The notes under the pieces are model-generated. The model was not told the origin of the DNA. It did not search any database and saw nothing but the letters and a program-made list of their open reading frames with translations. The position numbers were made by a program, and so were the translations under genes. Source: Gallionella sp. (GTDB taxonomy: Bacteria; Pseudomonadota; Gammaproteobacteria; Burkholderiales; Gallionellaceae). Taken from it: a stretch of 64,000 nt of DNA. The stretch covers positions 124,001-188,000 of the forward strand of contig JAQTUP010000004.1 in the NCBI GenBank assembly GCA_028707275.1, given 5' to 3'. Below, piece by piece: positions 53,772 through 62,801 of the stretch; the stretch's first letter is position 1, and the number at the start of each line of letters is the position of its first letter.

Positions 53772-54432
53772 TAAATTGAAACTGGTTTTGGTCGACGACC
53801 AATGCCTGTGCAGGCGGGGGTTGAGCGAACTGCTGGCCAATTGCTATGACTTCACCGTGCTGGGCGCCACCGGCAGCATAGAGGAGCTGCGCACCTTACT
53901 GGATCAAAAACCCGATCTGCTTATCCTCGATCTGCGCATGAAGCCGATGGATGGCATCACCTTGCTGCTGCAACTGCGCACAGAGGGCTATATGACGCCG
54001 GCCATCATGCTCACGATGAGCGACTCCGAAGTCGATCTGGGAAATGCCATCCATGCGGGGGTGCGCGGCTATCTGCTCAAGGACATGGCGCCTGACGACG
54101 TGGTCGATGCCATCCGCCGGGTAGCCATGGGCGAACTGGTGGTAGCGCCTGCCATGACGGTGAAGATGATCGAGATGTTGCGCGGAGAACAGCCAGGACA
54201 GGAGGCGAAAAATTCGCTCAAACTGCTCACCGATCGCGAGCGTGAAATCTTGCAGCTGCTCTCGCGCGGCGAGAGCAACAAGGCCATCGCGCTGACCCTG
54301 CACATCAGCTATGAAACCGTGAAACAGCATGTGCGCCACATCCTGAACAAGCTCAACCTCTCCTCACGGGTGAAAGCCGCCGTGCTGTACACCAAGGAAC
54401 AGGGCACCTCTGACGATGCGTCAAGAGGTTGA
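53764..54432 (+). CDS. NarL-family response regulator
   Basis: A 222-residue protein with a receiver domain (phospho-Asp in LLILDLRMKPMDG near residue 59, Lys in YLLKDMAPDD) and a LuxR-type helix-turn-helix (LTDREREILQLLSRGESNKA, ISYETVKQHVRHILNKLNLS). It is the partner of the kinase just upstream. It is likely to bind the TACCC-containing repeats found before the sulfur operons, because NarL relatives recognise TACYYMT heptamers (inference). Confidence 0.92.
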   Translation: MSDKLKLVLVDDQCLCRRGLSELLANCYDFTVLGATGSIEELRTLLDQKPDLLILDLRMKPMDGITLLLQLRTEGYMTPAIMLTMSDSEVDLGNAIHAGVRGYLLKDMAPDDVVDAIRRVAMGELVVAPAMTVKMIEMLRGEQPGQEAKNSLKLLTDREREILQLLSRGESNKAIALTLHISYETVKQHVRHILNKLNLSSRVKAAVLYTKEQGTSDDASRG

Positions 54433-54519
54433 ACGGCGGCGAAAAGCGCCCGCCATGCGGCCTGCCCAACACTGCGCCACATTAAAGCTGCGGCCACCCG
54501 TTGGAGTTATAAGCACCCT

Positions 54520-54534
54520 TACCCGATATGGTTA
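54520..54534. promoter_or_regulatory. NarL-like inverted repeat upstream of sqr
   Basis: TACCCGATATGGTTA lies about 150 bp upstream of the sqr ATG. One arm deviates (GGTTA for GGGTA), so it is the weakest of the four sites. Confidence 0.45.
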
Positions 54535-54686
54535 TAGACACTAACACCCTCAATTGCGCCTAATACCCCAGGACGATCGACGAGTCGCCTGGCGGCAGCC
54601 GATGCAGGCGCTGTTTGTATTCATAAAAGACGGAGAGACAGAACTCCGCAAGTTTGCGTTTATCAACCCAATCAGGAAGGAAAAAT

Positions 54687-55958
54687 ATGGCACACATCGT
54701 AATCATGGGAGCAGGGGTCGGCGGCATGCCGGCCGCTTACGAAATGCGGGACATGCTGGACAAACAGCACAAGGTGACCGTCGTCTCGAACACCGAGAAC
54801 TTCCACTTTGTCCCGTCCAACCCGTGGGTGGGTGTCAAATGGCGCAACCGCAAACAAATCGAGTTCCCGGTGCGCACCTATCTGGAGCGCAAGGGCATCA
54901 ACTTCATTTCGACCGGTGTCAAGCGCGTCCATCCTGAAAAAAACCAGCTCGAACTCAACGATGGCGCGAGCATCGATTACGATTATCTGGTCATCGCCAC
55001 CGGCCCCAAGTTAGCCTTCGATGAAGTAGAAGGATTGGGGCCGCACGGCGGCCATACCCACTCGGTCTGTCACATCGATCACGCGATGAAGTCACATGAC
55101 GAGTGGGAACACTTTTGCAGCAATCCCGGCCCCATCGTCGTCGGCGCCGTGCAGGGAGCCTCCTGCTTCGGCCCTGCCTACGAATACGCGTTCATCATGG
55201 AAACCGACCTGCGTCGGCGCAAGATCCGCACTAAAGTGCCGATTACTTTCGTGACATCCGAGCCCTACATCGGCCACCTGGGGCTGGGCGGGGTGGGCGA
55301 CTCCAAGGGTATCTTGGAATCGGGCATGCGCGACAAGCACATCAAATGGATCTGCAACGCAAAAGTCACCAAGGTCGAAGCGGGCAAGATGTACGTCACC
55401 GAACACGACGAGATGGGCATGGAGAAGAAAAAGCATGAACTGCCGTTTAACTACAGCATGATGCTACCCGCCTTCAAAGGAGTGGATGCGGTGTTCGGCA
55501 TCGAGGGACTGGTTCAGGCGCGCGGTTTCATCATCGTGGACAAGCACCAGCGCAACCCGAAATACAAGAACATCTTCGCCGTGGGCGTATGCGTGGCAAT
55601 ACCGCCGGTCGAAGCCACGCCCGTCCCGGTGGGCACACCCAAGACAGGCTACATGATCGAATCCATGGTGACTGCCACCGTGCACAACATCCAGGCTGAT
55701 TTGACCGGCAATCCGGCCGATACGGAAGCTACCTGGAATGCGGTCTGCCTGGCCGACTTCGGCGACAGCGGAGTGGCGTTCGTGGCCATCCCGCAGATCC
55801 CGCCGCGCAACGTCAACTGGTTCTCCGAGGGCAAGTGGGTGCACTTGGCCAAGATCGCCTTCGAAAAATACTTCATCCGCAAGATGAAAAAAGGCACGTC
55901 AGAACCGTTTTACGAGGGCAGCATCCTCAGGATGATGGGCATAGACAAGCTCAAATAA
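54687..55958 (+). CDS. sqr: Sulfide:quinone oxidoreductase
   Basis: A 423-residue flavoprotein of the SQR/FCSD family. FAD motifs are IVIMGAGVGGMPAAYEMRD and IFAVGVCVAIPP. Cysteines fall at 128 (HSVCHID), 160 (QGASCFGPAYEYAF) and 354 (NAVCLADFG), nearly the same numbering as the three redox cysteines of Acidithiobacillus SQR (128, 160, 356). The start at 54687 has AGGAAGG before it. It oxidises sulfide to polysulfide at the membrane and would feed sulfur to TusA/Dsr. It is monocistronic, ending in a terminator. Confidence 0.93.
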   Translation: MAHIVIMGAGVGGMPAAYEMRDMLDKQHKVTVVSNTENFHFVPSNPWVGVKWRNRKQIEFPVRTYLERKGINFISTGVKRVHPEKNQLELNDGASIDYDYLVIATGPKLAFDEVEGLGPHGGHTHSVCHIDHAMKSHDEWEHFCSNPGPIVVGAVQGASCFGPAYEYAFIMETDLRRRKIRTKVPITFVTSEPYIGHLGLGGVGDSKGILESGMRDKHIKWICNAKVTKVEAGKMYVTEHDEMGMEKKKHELPFNYSMMLPAFKGVDAVFGIEGLVQARGFIIVDKHQRNPKYKNIFAVGVCVAIPPVEATPVPVGTPKTGYMIESMVTATVHNIQADLTGNPADTEATWNAVCLADFGDSGVAFVAIPQIPPRNVNWFSEGKWVHLAKIAFEKYFIRKMKKGTSEPFYEGSILRMMGIDKLK

Positions 55959-55983
55959 GCAAGCCTGCATCCAAGCCCCCCGG

Positions 55984-56017
55984 CCTCCTCCTTTGCAAGG
56001 GATGGAGGTTTTTTTCT
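55984..56017 (+). terminator. Rho-independent terminator after sqr
   Basis: Hairpin CCTCCTCC...GGATGGAGG followed by a run of seven T's, 25 bp after the sqr stop codon. Confidence 0.8.
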
Positions 56018-56043
56018 GACAATTCAGGCAATTTGGCATAATA

Positions 56044-56127
56044 TCCTGAATCCTGAATCCTGAATCCTGAATCCTGAATCCTGAATCCTGAATCCTGAAT
56101 CCTGAATCCCGAATCCCGAATCCTGAA
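56044..56127. repeat. Heptanucleotide microsatellite, 12 units
   Basis: Twelve tandem units of TCCTGAA, of which two read TCCCGAA, lie just 21 bp before the nitroreductase start. Shorter tracts of the same unit occur at 3952-3969. Being 7 bp, gain or loss of a unit changes spacing, not an obvious reading frame. It could be a slippage-prone tract affecting promoter spacing. Confidence 0.9.
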
Positions 56128-56148
56128 TCTCACCCGAAAGGACGCGAC

Positions 56149-56733
56149 ATGCAACTCGACGACCGTAGCCTGGATATCCTCTTCAGAAACGCACACACCC
56201 ACAGCGCATGGCAGGACAAACCGGTCAGCGATGATTTGTTGCGACAGGTGTACGATTTGATGAAATGGGCGCCTACCAGCGCCAACTCAAGCCCTGCGCG
56301 CATCGTCTTCGTCAGGAGCGAATCGGCCAAACAGCGCCTGTTGCCCGCGATGATTCCGGGCAATGTGGAAAAAACGCGCACGGCGCCGGTCACGGCGATC
56401 ATTGCACAGAATTACGAGTTTTATGAACATCTGCCGCGCCTGTTTCCGCACGCCGACGCGCGCTCATGGTTTGTCGGAAATCAGGCATTGATCGACACGA
56501 CCGCATTTCGCAACGCCACATTGCAGGGAGCTTATCTCATCCTGGCCGCCCGCGCGCTGGGCCTCGATGCCGGCCCCATGTCAGGCTTCGACAACGACAA
56601 AGTCGATCAGGAATTTTTCTCAGGCACCCGGATAAAATCAAACTTTCTGATCAACCTGGGTTATGGCGACGCGAGCCAGTTATTCCCGCGCAACCCGCGC
56701 CTTGATTTTGCAGAGGCCGCCAGTATCCTGTAA
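56149..56733 (+). CDS. Nitroreductase-family FMN protein (RutE/malonic semialdehyde reductase-like)
   Basis: A 194-residue protein of the RutE/YdfN group ([40 protein letters not shown] with FMN phosphate-binding residues). No rut operon is nearby, so the true substrate is unknown; NAD(P)H-dependent reduction is expected. It follows the TCCTGAA tract. Confidence 0.88.
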   Translation: MQLDDRSLDILFRNAHTHSAWQDKPVSDDLLRQVYDLMKWAPTSANSSPARIVFVRSESAKQRLLPAMIPGNVEKTRTAPVTAIIAQNYEFYEHLPRLFPHADARSWFVGNQALIDTTAFRNATLQGAYLILAARALGLDAGPMSGFDNDKVDQEFFSGTRIKSNFLINLGYGDASQLFPRNPRLDFAEAASIL

Positions 56734-56754
56734 ATCTGCCCTGTACAGCCGTGC

Positions 56755-57564
56755 TCACCATGCAGACGGATTAGCTGTCAGTCTGCGTCGCAGCCAGAAG
56801 CTGATGCCATCAACCAGGGTGATCATCAACAGCATCGCGATAATCACGCTGGCCGCCTGCTGCATTTGAAACAAGGAAAGATGGTATTTCAGCATCTGCC
56901 CCAGGCCGCCCGCACCGACCACCCCCAGAATGGCGGCAGCACGGATATTGTTCTCCCAGCGGTACAGCGTGTAGGACATCAGTTGCGGCAAGATCTGCGG
57001 TAACGCCGCGTAAAAGAATGCGGCCAGCGGTTTCGCGCCGTTAATGCGCAAAGTGTCTTCTGCATCTGTCGGCAGATTTTCAAGCGCGTCGGCGAACAGG
57101 CGACCGAGCACACCGGTGGTGTGCACAGCCAGGGCCAGTGTGCCTGCAAATGGCCCCAGTCCTGCGGCAATCAGCAAGATAACAGCCCAGACCAGCTCGG
57201 GGATCGAGCGCAATATATTCAGAACCAGACGAATTCCCAGGCGAGCCGCTGCGCCGAACCTTCCGCTGGCGGGCAATGCCAGTGCGATACCGAGCAAGAA
57301 TGCGATGCCCGTCCCCAATGCCGACATGGACAGCGTCTCCAGTATGCCCTTCGCAATCCCTGCCAAAAAGGATCCTGCCAGCTCCGGCGGCGCAAAGCCG
57401 CTTAAAAATTCCAGAGCGGAGCGCCGGGCATCGGCGCCGAACAGCTCGCCCCACCTGATCGTCAGCGAAAAGAAGCTGGCGCAGACCAGCGCCAGCAGTC
57501 CGGCCAGCAACGCGATGGTGGCGAACTCGACAGCGGGCGGCGGGGAGCGGCGGGAAGAGTTCAT
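56755..57564 (-). CDS. phnE: PhnE-type ABC permease, second subunit
   Basis: About 269 residues with about six helices and the EAA-like loop (LENLPTDAEDTLRINGAKPL) and the family pattern (VGAGGLGQMLKYHLSLFQMQ). The start MNSSRRSPPPA at 57564 overlaps the previous stop; an upstream frame to 57609 is open. It pairs with the other permease to form the channel. Confidence 0.88.
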   Translation of the reverse strand: MNSSRRSPPPAVEFATIALLAGLLALVCASFFSLTIRWGELFGADARRSALEFLSGFAPPELAGSFLAGIAKGILETLSMSALGTGIAFLLGIALALPASGRFGAAARLGIRLVLNILRSIPELVWAVILLIAAGLGPFAGTLALAVHTTGVLGRLFADALENLPTDAEDTLRINGAKPLAAFFYAALPQILPQLMSYTLYRWENNIRAAAILGVVGAGGLGQMLKYHLSLFQMQQAASVIIAMLLMITLVDGISFWLRRRLTANPSAW

Positions 57565-57565
57565 G

Positions 57566-58408
57566 TCAGCCCAGACGCCTGCGCAGGAAAGTGCTGACCA
57601 GGTCGGCACACGCCACCAGCAGGACGAAGATGATCAGCATGGTTGACACTTCGTCACCGGCCATCATTTTCATCGACTCGTCCATGCGTTGACCGAGTCC
57701 ACCGGCACCGACAAACCCCATGATCACCGAACCTCGGATCGCGCACTCCCAACGAAAGGTGGTGTAGGACACCAGTTCGGAAGCCGCCGCCGGCCAGGCG
57801 CCATAAAACAAGGCCGCCAGTCTGCCACCGCCGTTCCTCAGCAACGACTCGGTGGCATGCGATTCCGACGACTCCAGAATCTCGGCATAGACTTTGCCTA
57901 ACATGCCGCTGTAAGTCAGCGCGATGGCTAATACGCCGGCGGTCGGCCCAAGACCTACGATGCGCACAAACAGCAAAGCCCAGACCAGTTCAGGCACGCT
58001 GCGCAACAGGACCAGCAGCCAGCGCGCGGTTTGCCTGACTACAGCACCGGCAAGACGCATGCGCCCGGATTCGAGCTGCGAGACCGACAACGATGCGGTC
58101 GCCAGCAGCGTCAGCGGGATCGCGCCCAGCAGCGCCAGCGTCAGTCCGGCAGTGGCGATCGCCACGGTTTGCCAGGTCGCGGCAAGCATCAGCCACAGGA
58201 ATTCGCCCGAATGCGCGGGCGGAAAAAATGCGGCAAGAAAGCGCCCGGTCGCCGCCAGACTCTTCGCGTCGAACAGTATCCACGGCTTGAATTCGCCGGC
58301 CACCAGCATCGGCCACAACAGCGCCGTGGCGATGACCATCGCCGTGACCCGGCCTCGCCATGCGGGATCGGGATGGCGTGAAAAAACAGCGGCTGGCATC
58401 TTATTCAT
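57566..58408 (-). CDS. phnE: PhnE-type ABC permease, first subunit
   Basis: A 280-residue permease from the ATG at 58408, which overlaps the ATPase gene's stop (ATGA). Helices and the EAA-like loop (ILESSESHATESLLRNGGGR) are seen, and the VGAGGLGQRMDESMKMMAG end matches its paralogue. Two different permease genes in tandem are usual for phosphonate/phosphite and putative selenate importers. Confidence 0.88.
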   Translation of the reverse strand: MNKMPAAVFSRHPDPAWRGRVTAMVIATALLWPMLVAGEFKPWILFDAKSLAATGRFLAAFFPPAHSGEFLWLMLAATWQTVAIATAGLTLALLGAIPLTLLATASLSVSQLESGRMRLAGAVVRQTARWLLVLLRSVPELVWALLFVRIVGLGPTAGVLAIALTYSGMLGKVYAEILESSESHATESLLRNGGGRLAALFYGAWPAAASELVSYTTFRWECAIRGSVIMGFVGAGGLGQRMDESMKMMAGDEVSTMLIIFVLLVACADLVSTFLRRRLG

Positions 58409-59190
58409 CAAGTGTCAGCTGACTTCCCGATGAATAGCGGCGAGTCAGCGGCATTCCGGTACAGAGCCGCGATCATCGCCTCCGTCACGTCCTCACGGGC
58501 GGCATCGAACACGATGCGGCCCTCGCGCAGGCCGACGATGCGCGGAAAATGGCCCAGCGCCAATTCCACCTGATGCAGACTGCACACCAGTGTGGCGTTT
58601 CGGTCCGTCGCCTCTTGTTGCAGCGTGTTCAGCGTTTGCAAGGAGAGCGCGGGATCGAGCGCGGACAGCGGTTCATCCACCAAAAAAGCATCGGCGTTTG
58701 ACACCAGCAAGCGCGCCATCCCGCAGCGCTGGCGTTCGCCGCCCGACAATCGATCCACCCGATCGTACAGTTTGTCCTTTAAATTGAAGCGAGCCAGCGC
58801 GTCATAGGCCGCATCGGCGTCACGCGGCCTGACCAGCGAGGCGATGGATCGCCAGAATCCCCACTGCGGAAGACGTCCGGCGAGCACCGCCGTCACCACG
58901 CGCTGGCGCGGCGGAAGCGGCGGGGTTTGCGGCGCGAGAAACAGGCGCGCGCGCAGCGCGTGACGCCTGGCATGATTCAGTGACCAGGGTTCTGCGCCAA
59001 ACACGGAAAGCTCGCCGGAATCAGCCCGGCGGGCGCAGGCGAGCGTGTGCAGCAAAGTGGTTTTGCCGGCACCGGACGGACCGATCAACGCGATCTGCTC
59101 GCCCTGCTCGATCGACAGGCTGACATCGACCAAAGCCTGGCGCGACCCGGCAGCGTGGCGCACGCTGATGCCGCGTAATACGAACGACAT
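58408..59190 (-). CDS. phnC: PhnC-type ABC transporter ATPase
   Basis: A 260-residue ATPase with Walker A (LIGPSGAGKTTLLHTLACAR), signature (VDRLSGGERQRCGMARLL), Walker B (AFLVDEPLSALDP) and H-loop (LVCSLHQVELAL). It energises the two permeases. It lies 2 bp downstream of the binding-protein gene. Confidence 0.93.
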   Translation of the reverse strand: MSFVLRGISVRHAAGSRQALVDVSLSIEQGEQIALIGPSGAGKTTLLHTLACARRADSGELSVFGAEPWSLNHARRHALRARLFLAPQTPPLPPRQRVVTAVLAGRLPQWGFWRSIASLVRPRDADAAYDALARFNLKDKLYDRVDRLSGGERQRCGMARLLVSNADAFLVDEPLSALDPALSLQTLNTLQQEATDRNATLVCSLHQVELALGHFPRIVGLREGRIVFDAAREDVTEAMIAALYRNAADSPLFIGKSADT

Positions 59191-59192
59191 GC

Positions 59193-60071
59193 TTACTTCA
59201 GCAAACCCGCGCTGCGCGCTGCCGCCTCGATCGCGCGGTAATTCTCAGCTCTGGTCGGAACAAACTTGCTGGCGCGTTGCAAGTCGAGTATCTCCTTGTC
59301 GTGCGGATCGTTCTTGTCCAGCGCGAGGAATGCGTCGGCAAGCTTCTTGCGCAATACCGGATTCATGTCGGCGCGCACCGTCCAGTTATAGTCGTAATAG
59401 CCGGGGGTGGTGTAGAACACGTGAACGACATTGGCATCCACCCGACCTTGCGCCAGCAGTTTTTCCCATACGGAAATATTCAGCGCGCCCGCATCCACCT
59501 TGCCGCCCGCCACTGCCGCCACCGTCGCATCATGCGCGCCGGAAAAGGCGATGCGCTTCATGTCGGTTTCCGGAACAATGTGTCCGGCCAGAAGATAGGA
59601 GCGTGGCATCAAATGACCGGAAGTGGAGGATTCCGAGCCGAAAGCGAATGTCTTGCCCTTCAGGTCCTGCAACTTGACGATGTCACTGCGCGTGGTGATG
59701 AACACAGACTTGAATTTCTCGTCTTCCTCGCGCTGCACCAGCGGGATCACCTGGTTGTTGCTGCGCACTTTTGCCTGCACGAACGTGAAGCCGCCGAACC
59801 AGACCATGTCCAGCCTGTTGTTGACCAGGCCTTCCACGGATGCCGCATAATCGGTGACAGGTGTGAACTCCACCTTCATGCCCAGCTTCTTCTCAAGATA
59901 TTCGCCCAAAGGCTTGAACTTGCGCTGCAACTCGGTCGGCGATTCGTCCGGGATTGCCGACACGCGCAAAACAGGTTCAGCCTGAGACAGATTGGCCGAC
60001 AACAGCGCGATTGATGCGACCGCCGTTACGATGAATGATTTGATCGATTTTGAAGGAGTGATACGAGTCAT
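59193..60071 (-). CDS. phnD: PhnD-type substrate-binding protein (phosphonate/phosphite or selenate)
   Basis: A 292-residue exported protein (signal about residues 1-31, FIVTAVASIALLSANLSQAE). It has the PhnD pattern (LRVSAIPDESPTELQRKFKP, VEGLVNNRLDMVWFGGFTFV, FGSESSTSGHLMPRSYLLAG). From memory the opening SAIPDESPTEL resembles binding proteins annotated as putative selenate transporters, so phosphonate, phosphite and selenate remain open. It is the first gene of the four-gene importer operon. Confidence 0.9.
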   Translation of the reverse strand: MTRITPSKSIKSFIVTAVASIALLSANLSQAEPVLRVSAIPDESPTELQRKFKPLGEYLEKKLGMKVEFTPVTDYAASVEGLVNNRLDMVWFGGFTFVQAKVRSNNQVIPLVQREEDEKFKSVFITTRSDIVKLQDLKGKTFAFGSESSTSGHLMPRSYLLAGHIVPETDMKRIAFSGAHDATVAAVAGGKVDAGALNISVWEKLLAQGRVDANVVHVFYTTPGYYDYNWTVRADMNPVLRKKLADAFLALDKNDPHDKEILDLQRASKFVPTRAENYRAIEAAARSAGLLK

Positions 60072-60502
60072 GGCTACCCTTTATAAATAGTGGGCGCAGA
60101 ACAGACTATGCAGAAGGGAAAGACAGAAATGATAATACTTCGCCCATTTTTCACGGACGAAAAAAGCTCGGGAATTCCGTCCGGGTAAACGCGACGGTCA
60201 GAGCTCGTACCTCATAGGATCTGCTGACCTGCACACTGGCAGCGCGTTGATACGGTACATTCCATCGTTCCCGATAATGTCAGCCTCACGCAGGCCGTCT
60301 GACCCGATTCACTAAATGAAACGGCGTTACGGCGAGCCGACAAAAAACAGGTACGACAGCGGGGGCGCATTCTATCAGAAGCTGTGACGACTATGGCTGA
60401 TCCAATTTATCACCGGCAGATGAATGGCGGCTTTTGGCTCACGGCGGTGCCTCCCTCCGTCAGGAGGGCATCGAGTTTAAGATGGTCGCCTTTGTCATGT
60501 CG
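60072..60502. other. Intergenic region upstream of phnD
   Basis: No gene recognised in 431 bp. It must contain the phnD promoter. A 30-bp word at 60471-60500 (TCGAGTTTAAGATG...CGCCTTTGTCATG) is repeated imperfectly at 61124-61153. Confidence 0.4.
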
Positions 60503-61003
60503 TTACAGCGGCCACGGGATGGCCTCAGCCAGGTTCATCTGACCCGATGATTGCCTGATCTTGCACTTCAAGGTTGAAATCCTCTTGCTGCCGGAATTTT
60601 GAACCGAAGAGACTTGTATTTCCGAGCTGCTCGGACTATCCGCTGAATAAGACAACCTGACCCACCTGATAACGGAGTATTCATGGTTGCCAATAGAAAA
60701 ATTTAATGATTCGAATTCGCCATTTTCAAGATGTGACTCAAAGGTAAATTGAGTTTGCGTGCCTTCCAACGTTGGAGGAAACCTTAATTCTATTTTGCGC
60801 GGTGTTCCAAAGCGGTACTGAAGATAGCCTTCCGTGCTTGTTAGTTTTGGCGAGCTGCAAACTGATGCAATCTTGTGGCTCTTGCCCAATACGCAGCTAA
60901 ATCTGGTTACTTCTGAGGGCTCACAAAGGCCTTCTGCTGTTGCCAGTTGAGGGTAGCAAACAACAGCCAAAATAATGAAACGGAATGCAGAGGCGTATTT
61001 CAT
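60503..61003 (-). CDS. Secreted hypothetical protein, 166 aa
   Basis: A signal peptide (MKYASAFRFIILAVVCYPQL, cleavage after ATAEG) precedes a beta-rich domain with six cysteines, several in pairs (CEPSEVTRFSC, VCSSP), suggesting disulfides in the periplasm. No family recognised. GC content is lower than in the neighbouring transporter operon. The stop codon lies in a GTTA word, as in integron cassettes, but no convincing attC follows, so cassette origin is only suggestive. Confidence 0.65.
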   Translation of the reverse strand: MKYASAFRFIILAVVCYPQLATAEGLCEPSEVTRFSCVLGKSHKIASVCSSPKLTSTEGYLQYRFGTPRKIELRFPPTLEGTQTQFTFESHLENGEFESLNFSIGNHEYSVIRWVRLSYSADSPSSSEIQVSSVQNSGSKRISTLKCKIRQSSGQMNLAEAIPWPL

Positions 61004-61340
61004 TTTCCCCAGACCTCAACGTTAAGTAAACGGAACTATTACATGCAGAGGGCGTTCTGCACAAGCTGCCTCCATCATACTGCAACCCGCTGATTATTGT
61101 GGATCACTCCGTCAAGACAGTGTCGAGTTTAAGATGCTCGCCTTTTTCATGCAGCCGGACGGCGTTGCCCCGGTTTTTTTAAAAACCGTGATGTCAAGAC
61201 CTGACCCCGACGCCCAGTCGCCAGGAGCCACACCCCCGTCGGCAGAAATATTACACCTCCTGCCAACGGTCGTCATCTACAATTCAATGGTAGACCCCGA
61301 GCCTGAATGGTAGACCCCGCCACCCCGGGGACCCCTAAGG
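61004..61340. other. Repeat-bearing intergenic region
   Basis: No gene in 337 bp. It contains the second copy of the 60471-60500 word (61124-61153), the phrase CATACTGCAACCCGCTG shared with 63538, and two copies of ATGGTAGACCCCG (61289, 61307). Confidence 0.5.
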
Positions 61341-61736
61341 TTATGCCTCATTCGGGCCCGAACCGCGCATGATGCTGTGCATCTTAGAGGCTTCATAGTG
61401 GCGAGTAATCATATTCACCAAGGCGTTCTTATTTTGGCGCTTCGAGGATGTAAGCCCCAGACGTTCCGCCAACTCCGACAGATTAGCCACAGTGAACGCC
61501 TCAGCCTCTGACAGCAAGAAAGCTTCAATTTCAGCCGGTGATATCGCTGCAAGTCGTTCCTCAATTTCTATCGGAAGTGGCCGCTGCGGTTTGGACGAAC
61601 TTTTCTTCGCAGGACTCATGCCAGGAAGAAACTCCTGTAGGGCTAACGATTGCTTCGGATCAAGCTCGGTATCTGGAAGTTGACGGAGGAAGCGAGCCAG
61701 TTGCTCAAGGTGCTGTGCAAATTCATGAATTTTCAT
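61341..61736 (-). CDS. Small partner of the ParA-like protein, 131 aa
   Basis: A soluble protein with an N-terminal helical part (MKIHEFAQHLEQLARFLRQL), a basic linker (PAKKSSSKPQRPLP) and a C-terminal SAP/Rho-N-like helix-extended-loop-helix (ANLSELAERLGLTSSKRQNK). It resembles no named ParB but could be a DNA-binding adaptor. It lies 8 bp after the parA-like gene. Confidence 0.65.
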   Translation of the reverse strand: MKIHEFAQHLEQLARFLRQLPDTELDPKQSLALQEFLPGMSPAKKSSSKPQRPLPIEIEERLAAISPAEIEAFLLSEAEAFTVANLSELAERLGLTSSKRQNKNALVNMITRHYEASKMHSIMRGSGPNEA

Positions 61737-61744
61737 ACTGTGGC

Positions 61745-62686
61745 CTAAACGATCCGATTGAGGAATTCATCAACCACTCGCTCCATGTAAGTTGCTTGCT
61801 TTTCAGCATTTTGCTGGGCACGAGGTAAGTCGTTGAATGCGAAGATGGGCAGGTTAAATTGTGCAGCCGCTGACATACCGTCACCGTCAGTAACGTAATT
61901 TTTGAATAGTGCACCGGCTCCCAGTTGGGAGGCAGTCGATTTCATGATCTGCCTGTGCCCGTCCTTAGGTCCACCGCCGTACTCATCGACCATATTGAAA
62001 ATAATGCCGCCAAACTTTGTTTCGACGTACGACCCGGGTAGCCCGGCGTAAGCCCACATGGATCGATAGTCTTGATTGAACTGGTCCATGTATTTTGTGA
62101 TCTGCGATATACCTACGGTGGACAAGAAGTCAGGAATCGCTGGCACCACATAGTAATCACTTGAAAAAAATGCGTTCTGAGTAACGAGATTTACGTTGGG
62201 TGGGCAGTCTAGAAGCACATAGTCATATTCGGAGGCGACCTCATCGATAATGCTCTTGATCACAGAGAGCTTCTCGATCTCGAATCGAGTCTCTTCCCGG
62301 TGGTCTTTCCCTGAACGCTTTTCACGTGCTAGCTTCATGTCCAAAAGTGTCAGTTCCTGATGGGAAAGAACGATCCCGACTTGCGTGAAAATCTGTCCTG
62401 CCGATGCACGAACCCGCTTTTTTAGGATGACATCCTCAGGCTTAGCTTGCTTTCTGTCGAAGTAGGCGTCAAAGACTGTCTTCAGGGTCGAGCCACTATT
62501 TTTATACGTGTGATCAACGTACGCTGAGAGCCCGACGGATAGAAAGGAAAGATTGCACTGCGCATCTAAATCGATGAGCAGAACTCGCTTTGAGTGTTTG
62601 GAGGCAAGGCCGGCCGCTAAGTTGAGCGTGAGTGAAGTCTTTCCAACTCCTCCCTTCCAATTGATCATGCTGACGACGATGGCCAT
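61745..62686 (-). CDS. ParA/Soj-like ATPase
   Basis: A 313-residue MinD/ParA ATPase with deviant Walker A (INWKGGVGKTSLTLNLAAGL), switch (VLLIDLDAQCNLSFLSVGL) and Walker B (YDYVLLDCPPNVNLVTQNAF). Chromosomal parAB is normally next to gidAB, which is absent. With its lower GC and repeats on both sides, this copy is better explained as accessory: a plasmid- or cassette-derived partition or regulatory module. Confidence 0.88.
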   Translation of the reverse strand: MAIVVSMINWKGGVGKTSLTLNLAAGLASKHSKRVLLIDLDAQCNLSFLSVGLSAYVDHTYKNSGSTLKTVFDAYFDRKQAKPEDVILKKRVRASAGQIFTQVGIVLSHQELTLLDMKLAREKRSGKDHREETRFEIEKLSVIKSIIDEVASEYDYVLLDCPPNVNLVTQNAFFSSDYYVVPAIPDFLSTVGISQITKYMDQFNQDYRSMWAYAGLPGSYVETKFGGIIFNMVDEYGGGPKDGHRQIMKSTASQLGAGALFKNYVTDGDGMSAAAQFNLPIFAFNDLPRAQQNAEKQATYMERVVDEFLNRIV

Positions 62687-62801
62687 TTTTTCCTTTGTTT
62701 TTACAATTTGTGGGAGGGAAGAGCGTTGCGATGATGCATACCGTTAAATTAAGGAGAGCGCTTCGGCGCGTCCTTCTTGAATGCAAAATTAGACAGTGCC
62801 A

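Noticed and set aside
56044..56127. Short regular repeats considered as a CRISPR array for the Cas6-like protein
   Set aside because: The units are 7 bp and contiguous, with no spacers. No array of 25-40-bp repeats was seen anywhere in the window.
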